A stretch of 6,813 nt of DNA from Bacillota bacterium (GCA_023415815.1 JAEZJL010000444.1:1-6813), one strand, 5' to 3'; shown: positions 1 to 6,573, numbered from the stretch's first letter. Notes: generated from the letters alone by a model not told the origin. Program-made: numbers and translations.

Positions 1-197
1 CATAATAACTTTACTCCCTTGCGTGATTATCCCCTCACAATCTTATCTTATTTGGCGGGTCGCGTCAAATATAAATGCTCGTAATTACAGCTTTGAAGCC
101 GATCCGGAAGGTAAAGGCCTGAAAAAATTGTTTACCCTGCGGAAGGGCTTTGCGCGCTGTGCCTGGAAGCGGTGGGGCGCAGTTGGAAAGAGCTTTG

Positions 198-232
198 ATA
201 TGCGCTGTTCTGAGGGCATATAGAGTTTTCTT
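198..232 (+). terminator. Possible weak Rho-independent terminator
   Basis: ATATGC (198-203) is the exact reverse complement of GCATAT (216-221), with a 12-base loop, followed by AGAGTTTTCTTT. A hairpin then a T-rich tract is the form of an intrinsic terminator and would insulate the operon from whatever lies upstream. The stem is only 6 bp and AT-rich, so it is a weak candidate. Confidence 0.25.
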
Positions 233-237
233 TATAC

Positions 238-267
238 TTGAAATATAGATATTGAGGATTGTATTAC
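238..267 (+). promoter_or_regulatory. Candidate sigma-70/sigma-A type promoter for the operon
   Basis: TTGAAA (238-243) differs by one base from the -35 consensus. It is followed after 18 bases by TATTAC (262-267), four of six matches to the -10 consensus. This would place the transcript start about 45-50 bases before the first gene. The -10 match is poor; a TATACT at 233-238 is a better -10 box but has no acceptable -35 at the right distance. The small inverted repeat at 242-253 would lie inside this promoter's spacer. Confidence 0.2.
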
Positions 268-322
268 CGGAGCCGGAACAATAGAATTATTTATAGAAAC
301 ATTATGTAAAGGGGATGATGCA

Positions 323-2002
323 ATGTCTTGGGAAAGGCCGGATGTATTAGTCATCGGAGGCGGGACAGTTGCCGCGGTAGCAGCCCTGGAAGCGAGCAAA
401 ACCTGTTCGGTTATGATGATTAGTAAGGACCGTGTAATGGGAGGGGCCAGTATACAGGCTTCAGGGGGAATTGCCTTACCCGGCATCGCAGGCGAGGACC
501 TCGATGTGTTTGCGGAGGATACAATGAGGGCCGGTCAGGGTATAAACGACCGTGCATTGGTAAATGTTCTCGCCCGGGAAGGAGCATCGTACATACAGTA
601 TCTGGAAGACCTCGGGGTTGTGTTTGACCAGGACAAATCGGGCAAATACCGTATCTATAAAAAAACCGAAGGGCATTCCGTGATGCGCAATTACAATGAC
701 CGGAGGGGGTATCACGAAATTGCCCGGGTGCTCAAGGCAAACCTGATTCAAAGCAAGGTCAGGCTACTGGAGCATACAATGGTGTTCGACATGTGCTGCG
801 ACGACGGAAGAGTGACCGGATGCACCGCTTATTCCTTAAAAACCGGGAAGCTCATAAATATAGCGCCCAAGGTTGTAATTCTGGCAACCGGCGGTTACGG
901 CAGGGTCTATGGCATCAGCGACAACTCGACCGGGCTGACGGGCGAAGGCCAGAGCATGGCGCTTGACTGCGGCGCGGAGTTGATGGATATGGAAATGGTG
1001 CAGTTCATCCCGCTGGCGTTCCCTTATCCCCAGGGAATGGTGGGCACGTTTATAGGGATGTGCTCCATCTTCGGACCGGCCGTAAAGCTCTATAATGCCT
1101 CGGGTGAACGCTTCATGGCCCGTTATCAGCCTGAGAAGATGGAGTATGCGACGCGCGACCAGGTGGCAAGGGCTATTTTCCGGGAGATCAGGGACGGAAG
1201 GGGGACCGGAAGGGGCGGTATTATCGTGGACACAACGGGAAACGACCCGTCGCTGCTCCAGCAATATAAACTGTCCACGCCGGCAGTATACGCCGCCTTG
1301 GGAAGAGTATTCGGCGAAAAAGCCTCCAACTGGCAGGCGCCCTTTGAGGCTATGCCCTCTCAGCACTTCTGCATGGGCGGGGTGCGGATTGACGAAGAAT
1401 GCAGGACCGGGGCGTGTACCAACCTCTTTGCGGCCGGCGAGGTAACGGGAGGGATTCACGGAGCCAACCGCCTAGGCGGCAATGCGCTGACCGAGGTAGT
1501 GGTGTTCGGGAAGCTTGCGGGCTGCTCAGCCAGGGAAGAGGCCGCCAAAGCCCGTGCATGTCCGGATAAAAAACTGGAGGAATATTTCAGCGGACAGGCG
1601 TCTGTCCTTGATAAGCTCACGTCAGGCGGCGACGAAGCCGGTATCACAGGTACTCAATTGAAAGACCGGGTGGGGAAAATACTGTGGGAATTCGGTGGAA
1701 TAGTGAGAAACGGCGATTTGCTGGAGGAGGGTATCAAAAGGCTGGAAGAGTCGAAGGCGGAGTCGGAAGCAATGAAGGCCGGAGCGGGGGCCAGATGGAA
1801 CTATTCTCTCGTAGAAGCCCTGGAGGTAAAGCATATGATAAAGGTCGGCGAGGCGATCCTGAAGTCGGCCTTATTGCGTAAGGAAAGCCGCGGCTCGCAT
1901 TACAGGGAGGACTTCCCTGAAAAGGACCCCGCTTATCTTGCAAATATGGTCGTATACCGGCGCGATGACCGGCTTTACTGTGAAAACAGGCCGATTGCCT
2001 GA
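323..2002 (+). CDS. FAD-dependent oxidoreductase, succinate dehydrogenase/fumarate reductase flavoprotein family
   Basis: A 559-residue flavoprotein expected to transfer hydride between a carboxylic acid substrate and FAD, and electrons to the iron-sulfur protein encoded next. An N-terminal dinucleotide-binding motif, VIGGG followed by TVAA, lies at residues 10-18. ASGGIA (46-51) matches the SdhA AQGGI segment, but the histidine that holds FAD covalently in SdhA is absent, so FAD is probably non-covalent. TRD (277-279) carries the likely catalytic arginine R278; QHFCMGG (347-353) carries the conserved H348; GEVTGGIHGANRLGGN (372-387) is the FAD/substrate signature with R383. The C-terminal RGSHYREDFP (523-532) matches the SdhA RGAHSREDFP segment. 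The family's QFHP motif reads QFIP here (I229), removing a substrate-binding histidine, so the substrate is probably not plain succinate or fumarate. There is no FMN-binding domain, signal peptide or Tat motif, and the length is typical of soluble members. The start is supported by AAAGGGG (308-314) eight bases before the ATG. Alternatives are a thiol:fumarate reductase TfrA-like or L-aspartate-oxidase-like enzyme. Family is certain, substrate unknown. Confidence 0.93.
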   Translation: MSWERPDVLVIGGGTVAAVAALEASKTCSVMMISKDRVMGGASIQASGGIALPGIAGEDLDVFAEDTMRAGQGINDRALVNVLAREGASYIQYLEDLGVVFDQDKSGKYRIYKKTEGHSVMRNYNDRRGYHEIARVLKANLIQSKVRLLEHTMVFDMCCDDGRVTGCTAYSLKTGKLINIAPKVVILATGGYGRVYGISDNSTGLTGEGQSMALDCGAELMDMEMVQFIPLAFPYPQGMVGTFIGMCSIFGPAVKLYNASGERFMARYQPEKMEYATRDQVARAIFREIRDGRGTGRGGIIVDTTGNDPSLLQQYKLSTPAVYAALGRVFGEKASNWQAPFEAMPSQHFCMGGVRIDEECRTGACTNLFAAGEVTGGIHGANRLGGNALTEVVVFGKLAGCSAREEAAKARACPDKKLEEYFSGQASVLDKLTSGGDEAGITGTQLKDRVGKILWEFGGIVRNGDLLEEGIKRLEESKAESEAMKAGAGARWNYSLVEALEVKHMIKVGEAILKSALLRKESRGSHYREDFPEKDPAYLANMVVYRRDDRLYCENRPIA

Positions 2003-2010
2003 AATATGCG

Positions 2011-2018
2011 GGAGGAGG
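2011..2018 (+). promoter_or_regulatory. Ribosome binding site that fixes the start of the iron-sulfur subunit gene
   Basis: GGAGGAGG lies just before the ATG at 2022. The reading frame is open further upstream, with an ATG at 1938 inside the preceding gene, but that start has no comparable site. The translation from 2022 (MKMLEVEILRY) begins just where SdhB-type proteins normally begin. Confidence 0.8.
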
Positions 2019-2021
2019 AAA

Positions 2022-2759
2022 ATGAAGATGCTTGAAGTTGAAATATTGCGATATAATCCGGGAAAGGATGTAAAACCGTATTTCCAGAAGTTCGCAGTAC
2101 CGCTTGAGAGAGGCGTTACGGTGCTCGGAGTCCTGGATTGCATCAGAAAGAATTTTGATGAATCCCTTGCTTACAAAATCTATTGCACAAACCAGCATTG
2201 CGGAGAATGCGGCGTAATGCTGAACGGCAAGCCCGTTCTGGCATGTCATGAGCTTATCACGACCGATCAGGTTGTGTTAAAGCCGCTGGCGCGTTTTCCC
2301 GTTGTCAAGGATCTCGTTGTGGACGCCGACAGCATAATCAGGCAGCAGTGCGCGCAGCTGCCCGCGCTGGAGGGCACGAAGCGGAACTGGGAACTGCTGA
2401 CCGAAGACGAGCAGCAGGTCTTTTTTATGGCCGGAGGGTGCATCGGATGCTCTATTTGCCAGTGCATGTGTCCCCTTCATAAGGAGGATCAGGAGATAAC
2501 GGCAGGTCCTGCCTTTTATGTAGCGCTGTCCCAGCACCTTCTCAGGGCGCGTACAAAAGAGGAAATGGACGTTATACTGTCTAAGGCTGTTGAACATGGC
2601 ATATTGAAATGCACCGCGTGCAAAAACTGTTCCAGGAACTGCCCCAAGGAGATCGACCCGTTTAAAGTCATATCCGTGATTATAGACAGAATCCTCAGGG
2701 ATACAAACATTCCGGTTACCAATCCAAAATTGCTGAAGGAAATCAAGACTTTAATTTAA
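2022..2759 (+). CDS. SdhB/FrdB-type iron-sulfur protein ([2Fe-2S] plus two [4Fe-4S] motifs)
   Basis: A 245-residue electron-transfer subunit, expected to accept or donate electrons for the flavoprotein encoded 19 bases upstream. The N-terminal plant-type ferredoxin domain (about residues 1-105) has the [2Fe-2S] cysteines C55, C60, C63 and C75 in the SdhB arrangement CxxxxCxxC-x11-C. The C-terminal domain has a first motif CxxCxxCxxxCP at C140, C143, C146 and C150, with an extra C148, and a second motif CTACKNCSRNCP at C197, C200, C203 and C207. In ordinary SdhB/FrdB the second motif lacks the cysteine equivalent to C200 and holds a [3Fe-4S] cluster; here all four are present, so a [4Fe-4S] cluster is predicted, as reported for type-E and archaeal relatives. 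Length is normal for the family. No cytochrome b or other membrane anchor gene follows, so the electron partner is probably not the usual quinone-binding anchor. The CCG protein encoded at 4279 is the best candidate partner (inference). Confidence 0.93.
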   Translation: MKMLEVEILRYNPGKDVKPYFQKFAVPLERGVTVLGVLDCIRKNFDESLAYKIYCTNQHCGECGVMLNGKPVLACHELITTDQVVLKPLARFPVVKDLVVDADSIIRQQCAQLPALEGTKRNWELLTEDEQQVFFMAGGCIGCSICQCMCPLHKEDQEITAGPAFYVALSQHLLRARTKEEMDVILSKAVEHGILKCTACKNCSRNCPKEIDPFKVISVIIDRILRDTNIPVTNPKLLKEIKTLI

Positions 2760-2795
2760 CAAACAAATAAAAATATTTAAAGGAAGGATAAGCTT

Positions 2796-4277
2796 ATGAA
2801 TGTAGCAGCAAAGTTATCCGGCATTGTCGGGGAAAAATATTTTTCTACCGATCCGGCGATTATTGAGGCGTACCGGGATACCCTTTTCCCGGTGGACCCG
2901 CCAAGACCCTTCGGGGTCATTCTTCCGGAGACCACGGAGGAAGTGGTCGATATCGTGAAGCTGTGCAACGAAATAAAAATGCCCATCGTTCCGATAGCGG
3001 TCGGCGCTCCGATCAACGGAATGAATGTCTGTATCGAAAACGGGCTGGTAATGGATCTGAGCCGTATGAACAAAATTATCGATATCGACCCGGACACCAT
3101 GGTAGCGGTAATCGAGCCCGGAGTGACCATCGGTCAGATGATTAAGGCGCTGGAGCCATACAATCTGATGACGTCCTATCCGAATTCCTCACCGCCCGTC
3201 TCCGTGCTGGCCAATATAATCTTTCTGAAGGGCTCGGGCCAGCACATTACAAAGTTCGGGACGGCCGACTATTACCTGCAGGGCGTTGAGGCCGTCATGG
3301 GGACGGGAAAGGTGGTTAAGACCGGATCGGGCGCCCTGGACAGCTCCGACTGGCATTTCAGGTACTGCCTTGGCCCGGATCTGTCCGGTCTGTTTGTAGG
3401 CTCGCTGGGAACGATGGGAATCGTCACAAAGGGCGCTATCAAGCTGGCGCCGATAGCCGAGCGCACCTGGTCGGTAGCGCTGGGCTTCAACAAAATACAG
3501 GAGGCTGTGAAGCCGATCAATTTTATAGGCAAATACCGGATGGCCGACTATATCAACGGCCAGTACTGGTATACGGGAGTCATCACGGATACCGACTACC
3601 CGTGGGAGGTAACCGGCGGCAAGGCGGCCCTGCCTCTGGATTACATGGATAATTGGCGTAAAAGCAGGGGGCTGGCTCCGGTATGGTTCCATCTGGCCAT
3701 TGAAGGCAGTGAACGGGAGGTCGAAGTGCGGCGCCAGATTTTGGAGGAATACATAGACAGGGAAGGCCTTACCCGGATGGATATGAGCAACGACGGCTGG
3801 TATCACGTCCGCGACGTCCAGATACAGGGCACCATCAGCTCTACGGCCGCTCGCTTCTGCCGCCACCGCGGAGGCGGCTGGTCCTCGCTGGTATTCATAG
3901 CGCCGATTAAAAAATGGGGCGACATTCTTGATCCTGTCATAGAAAAAGGAAGGGAATTCGGATTTGATCCCACTTACCTCTTGAAGGTGTTCGGACCGTA
4001 TGCGCATACCTCTCAGTGCCGGTTCGTGCTGTCGTACAATAAGAGCGATCCGGACGAACGTGAACGGGCCAAGCAGTTTACAAGGGAATTCACGCTTCAC
4101 GCGCTCAAAAACGGCGGCGTCATTCACAGGCAGACCCTGCAGCCCGACCTTGTCATGCAGCATCAGCCGGAGTACTTTGATTTGCTCAAGCAGATTAAAA
4201 ACGTTATGGACCCTAACTGCATCTTAAACCGGGGGGTTCTGGGATTGCGGGAAAACGACGGAAAGGGGAGTGTATAA
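2796..4277 (+). CDS. FAD-linked oxidase, GlcD/vanillyl-alcohol-oxidase superfamily
   Basis: A 493-residue flavoprotein expected to oxidise an alcohol, 2-hydroxy acid or phenolic substrate. Residues about 36-220 form the PCMH-type FAD domain: RPFGVILPETTEEV (37-50) is the classic domain entry, VMDLSRMNKI with IEPGV (85-110) follows, and DLSGLFVGSLGTMGIVTKG (195-213) matches the D(L/I)xGLFxxS..GIVT signature shared by GlcD and vanillyl alcohol oxidase. The C-terminal cap ends in MDPNCILNRG (471-480), matching the family's DPxxILNPG. The pyrophosphate loop, normally RGxGTG-like, reads PIAVGAPINGMN (66-77), and the usual GGN is LAN (138-140), so this is a divergent member. The GlcD metal-binding GEHGIG element is not recognisable; the matching region reads GGVIHRQTL. 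No signal peptide. A ribosome site AGGAAGG (2781-2787) precedes the ATG. It lies one base from the CCG-protein gene, the GlcD/GlcF or lactate-dehydrogenase pairing. A 4-cresol dehydrogenase/VAO-like role is the main alternative. Confidence 0.88.
   Translation: MNVAAKLSGIVGEKYFSTDPAIIEAYRDTLFPVDPPRPFGVILPETTEEVVDIVKLCNEIKMPIVPIAVGAPINGMNVCIENGLVMDLSRMNKIIDIDPDTMVAVIEPGVTIGQMIKALEPYNLMTSYPNSSPPVSVLANIIFLKGSGQHITKFGTADYYLQGVEAVMGTGKVVKTGSGALDSSDWHFRYCLGPDLSGLFVGSLGTMGIVTKGAIKLAPIAERTWSVALGFNKIQEAVKPINFIGKYRMADYINGQYWYTGVITDTDYPWEVTGGKAALPLDYMDNWRKSRGLAPVWFHLAIEGSEREVEVRRQILEEYIDREGLTRMDMSNDGWYHVRDVQIQGTISSTAARFCRHRGGGWSSLVFIAPIKKWGDILDPVIEKGREFGFDPTYLLKVFGPYAHTSQCRFVLSYNKSDPDERERAKQFTREFTLHALKNGGVIHRQTLQPDLVMQHQPEYFDLLKQIKNVMDPNCILNRGVLGLRENDGKGSV
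4260..4270 (+). promoter_or_regulatory. Ribosome binding site inside the end of the FAD-oxidase gene
   Basis: GGAAAGGGGAG sits within the last codons of the preceding gene, eight bases before the ATG at 4279. It favours that ATG over the in-frame GTG at 4270, which overlaps the site itself. With stop and start separated by one base, translation of the two genes is probably coupled. Confidence 0.7.
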
Positions 4278-4278
4278 C

Positions 4279-5367
4279 ATGGCTGTGCAAAAAGAAAAAA
4301 CACTCAAAAATCTCGGACTATGCGCCCGCTGCAGACAATGCAGGATGGTTTGCGAGGTGCCTATCGCAAAAACCATGCTGCCGATCTGCCCAAGCGGGGA
4401 ATATTTCAAATACGATTCGTATTTTGCTTCCGGCCGCATAACTCTGGCCAAAAAGCTCCTCCAGGGCCAGATTGATTTCGACCCGAGCATACTGAAGCTG
4501 ATATATTCCTGTACACTTTGCGGTTCGTGCAAGCAGCAGTGCCCCATCCTGGGGTTTGACCCCATGGAGGCTACAGGCGTCATGCGCGAGCTGGCTGTCG
4601 AAAGGGGCTTGGCCGACGATTATTATCCGGCTCCGAGTGAGAAGCCTCTGGAGGTGGAAATAACGGAGGATAAAAGCTCCTCCACCGCTTTGTTTATCGG
4701 CTGTGAAGCGCAATCCGACGCGGCCTCGGTCAATGCGGCCGCAAAGGCTCTGAAAAGCAGCGGCGCAGCCTTCCGGATTTTATCCGGCTGCTGCTGCGGC
4801 GGATATCTGCTGCGCAAGGGGGACGTGAAGGGCTTCAACCTGAGAAAGGAGGAAAATATCGCGCTGTTCAAGAGTATGAAGCTCAAGGAGATTATCACGC
4901 ACGATCCGATGTGCTACAAGGTGCTTAAAGATGATTATGACCTTGAAAGCCACGGAATAAAGGTAACATTCTACCTTGAACCGGTTGCGAAGGCACTGTC
5001 GGAGAAAGCCGGAAAAATGCCGGGGAGCTGTCGGAAAGCGGCTTATCATGATCCCTGCTATCTGGGGCGGTATATGGGCGTCTATGATCTGCCGCGCGAG
5101 GTTATTAAGGCTCTCGGCGGCTACGAGCTTGTAGAGTTGAAAAGGGAACGTGAAAATACGCTTTGCTGCGGGGGTATGCCTGATTGGATTAACGCAGCGG
5201 CAGACGCTGCTTCCGCCGAAATCATCAAAGAGGCCGAAGAAGCCGGAGCCGAGCTGATCATAACAGCCTGTCGGAATTGCCGCCGCCAGCTTGCTGAAAC
5301 CGCAGAAAAAATCGGCTCGAGGATTGCCGTCGAAGACCTGTCGTCTTTGCTTGAAAGGGCTATCTGA
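4279..5367 (+). CDS. Iron-sulfur protein with ferredoxin domain and two CCG domains (GlcF/GlpC/HdrD-like)
   Basis: A 362-residue electron-transfer or disulfide-reductase-like protein. The N-terminal part is a two-cluster ferredoxin domain: CARCRQCRMVC (C15, C18, C21, C25) and CTLCGSCKQQCP (C78, C81, C84, C88), expected to hold two [4Fe-4S] clusters; C37 in ICPSGEY is an extra cysteine. The rest is two CCG (cysteine-rich) domains, which in HdrB bind unusual noncubane [4Fe-4S] clusters. The first has C142, GCCCGG (170-175) and C212, with D209 where the first cysteine of CxxC is normal. The second is complete: C260, LCCGG (295-299) and CRNC (331-334). In relatives such proteins pair with a GlcD-type flavoprotein, replace the membrane anchor in type-E succinate:quinone reductases, or form the C-terminal half of TfrB. 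No transmembrane segment is visible. It may link the two flavoprotein modules of this operon, or serve only the FAD oxidase upstream (inference). Confidence 0.92.
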   Translation: MAVQKEKTLKNLGLCARCRQCRMVCEVPIAKTMLPICPSGEYFKYDSYFASGRITLAKKLLQGQIDFDPSILKLIYSCTLCGSCKQQCPILGFDPMEATGVMRELAVERGLADDYYPAPSEKPLEVEITEDKSSSTALFIGCEAQSDAASVNAAAKALKSSGAAFRILSGCCCGGYLLRKGDVKGFNLRKEENIALFKSMKLKEIITHDPMCYKVLKDDYDLESHGIKVTFYLEPVAKALSEKAGKMPGSCRKAAYHDPCYLGRYMGVYDLPREVIKALGGYELVELKRERENTLCCGGMPDWINAAADAASAEIIKEAEEAGAELIITACRNCRRQLAETAEKIGSRIAVEDLSSLLERAI

Positions 5368-5380
5368 TTTAAATATAAAA

Positions 5381-5386
5381 GGGAGG
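5381..5386 (+). promoter_or_regulatory. Ribosome binding site supporting a TTG start
   Basis: GGGAGG is placed eight bases before the TTG at 5395. No ATG or GTG in frame lies near enough to compete, and the translation from this TTG begins with the beta strand (MKIVGLKIYPI) that normally opens the enolase-superfamily capping domain. Confidence 0.8.
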
Positions 5387-5394
5387 TTAAGACA

Positions 5395-6573
5395 TTGAAA
5401 ATTGTCGGCTTAAAAATATATCCGATCACATTAAGATTCGGGTATATCATTGAAGAATCCTTTGGATCGGTAGGCAGGGAAGAAAAAAACGTTTTGCTTC
5501 AAATATTTACTGACGAAGGGATCACCGGGCTTGGCGAGGCGATAACCCTGGGGCCGTTCTATTCCTCGGAGAGCCAGGGTACCGTTACAGACCTGATTGT
5601 AAACTATTTTGCGCCCAAGGTGCTTTTAGGCGAGGACCCGTTCAATATAGACAAAATCATCAACAAAATGGACAAGGTGGCTACGGGGCATTCAATAGCA
5701 AAAACAGCCGTTGACTTCGCTCTCCACGATATAATGGCCAAATCCCTTGGAATTCCTGTGTACAAGCTGATAGGCGGAGCGTTCACCGATAAGATACCGC
5801 TTCGATACGGCATAGGCAGCGGCACGCCGGAGCAAATGGCGGCAATGGCCATGAGGGGCGTCAAGGAAGGATATACCTGCATCAAGATGAAATGCGGCAT
5901 GAATCCGAAAAAGGAAATCGAATGCGTGGCTGCAGTCCGTGAGGCCATCGGGGAGGATATCGACATCACCATCGACATCAATCAGTCCTTTACCACCGAG
6001 CAGGCCATCCGATGGATAAGAAAGGTTGAAAAGTACAATATTCTTAACGTTGAACAGCCTGTCCCCCTGTTTGACCTGTATGGCCTGAAGAGGGTGCGCG
6101 ATAACGTCGAAACCGCCATCGGCGCATGCGAATCCGGCTATAGCATTACGGATGTGATGAAGATCATCAAGGCGGACGCAGCCGACTATCTCCACTTTAA
6201 GGTCGCCAGATCCGGCGGCTTCTACAGGGGCAAGCAGATCGTAAGCATGACAAGGGCCGCCGGCATGTCCTGCATGGGCTCGACACAGCTGGGGATGGGC
6301 GTTGAGCTGGCGGCCATGGCTCATTTCGCGGTAGCCAACATCCAGCTGGGACATGCTCCGTACCAGAGCTCGGGATACGGCGGAGGCCTGTTGAATCTAT
6401 TCGACGAAGTGTCCACAAAGGATATAAAAGATGATATTGTAACGCCTACGCCTTTGATAACCGGCGGACATCTTTATGTTCCCAATGGACCGGGACTCGG
6501 AGTTGAGATCAATAAGACGGGACTGGACAAGTGGCTGGGCGGCAAGCCGATTGAGGTCGGCGAATGCCGGTAG
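5395..6573 (+). CDS. Enolase-superfamily enzyme, mandelate racemase/muconate lactonizing enzyme type
   Basis: A 392-residue metal-dependent enzyme of the superfamily that abstracts a proton next to a carboxylate, giving racemases, epimerases, dehydratases and cycloisomerases. The N-terminal capping domain (about 1-125) includes the GITGLGEA segment (42-49). The barrel domain carries K164-M-K166 (the KxK base motif of the MLE subgroup), metal ligand D194 in DINQ, metal ligand E220 in VEQP, and K269 in FKVARSGG on the opposite face. The spacings among K166, D194, E220 and K269 match those recalled for Pseudomonas muconate cycloisomerase (K169, D198, E224, K273). The third metal ligand, normally the D of ADES, reads C245 in ACES, with E246 next to it. 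Two flanking lysines fit racemases, epimerases and cycloisomerases more than acid-sugar dehydratases, which use a His-Asp dyad. It begins with TTG, 27 bases after the CCG-protein gene, and is the last gene of the operon; it probably prepares the substrate for one of the flavoproteins (inference). The reaction cannot be assigned. Confidence 0.92.
   Translation: MKIVGLKIYPITLRFGYIIEESFGSVGREEKNVLLQIFTDEGITGLGEAITLGPFYSSESQGTVTDLIVNYFAPKVLLGEDPFNIDKIINKMDKVATGHSIAKTAVDFALHDIMAKSLGIPVYKLIGGAFTDKIPLRYGIGSGTPEQMAAMAMRGVKEGYTCIKMKCGMNPKKEIECVAAVREAIGEDIDITIDINQSFTTEQAIRWIRKVEKYNILNVEQPVPLFDLYGLKRVRDNVETAIGACESGYSITDVMKIIKADAADYLHFKVARSGGFYRGKQIVSMTRAAGMSCMGSTQLGMGVELAAMAHFAVANIQLGHAPYQSSGYGGGLLNLFDEVSTKDIKDDIVTPTPLITGGHLYVPNGPGLGVEINKTGLDKWLGGKPIEVGECR

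Larger units (their letters stand above)
1..322. other. Upstream non-coding stretch and leader of the operon
   Basis: No convincing gene is present here. One plus-strand frame stays open from the window edge to a TAG at 221-223, but its translation resembles no family I know and has no clear ribosome binding site; it could at most be the tail of an upstream gene. The stretch contains a hairpin with a T-rich tail (198-232), a weak promoter candidate (238-267), and a short AT-rich inverted repeat AATAT-AG-ATATT (242-253) that could be a protein-binding site but is short enough to be chance. The last 80 bases are AT-rich, as expected of a promoter and leader region before the first gene of the operon. 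Confidence 0.5.

Noticed and set aside
164..179. TGG-N10-GC spacing resembling a sigma-54 promoter upstream of the operon
   Set aside because: Only the invariant GG and GC fit; the remaining consensus positions mostly mismatch, in a GC-rich stretch where this is expected by chance.
23..223. Open plus-strand frame of about 66-74 codons before the operon
   Set aside because: No recognisable family, no clear ribosome binding site, odd composition rich in Arg, Lys and Trp, and the frame is already open at the window edge. It could be the tail of an upstream gene but I cannot support it.
836..1459. Minus-strand frame of 207 codons opposite the flavoprotein gene
   Set aside because: Same reason: a shadow of a well-supported gene, without a ribosome site or recognisable motif.
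1938..2021. Upstream start giving a 273-residue form of the iron-sulfur subunit
   Set aside because: It overlaps the end of the flavoprotein gene, lacks a good ribosome site, and adds residues not seen in SdhB-type proteins; the ATG at 2022 has an excellent site.
3189..4163. Long minus-strand frame of 324 codons opposite the FAD oxidase gene
   Set aside because: It lies wholly within a gene with clear family signatures; its translation has no recognisable motif. It is a by-product of the codon bias of the sense gene.
5692..6354. Minus-strand frame of 220 codons opposite the enolase-type gene
   Set aside because: Fully inside a gene with catalytic lysines and metal ligands in the expected order; the minus-strand translation resembles nothing known to me.
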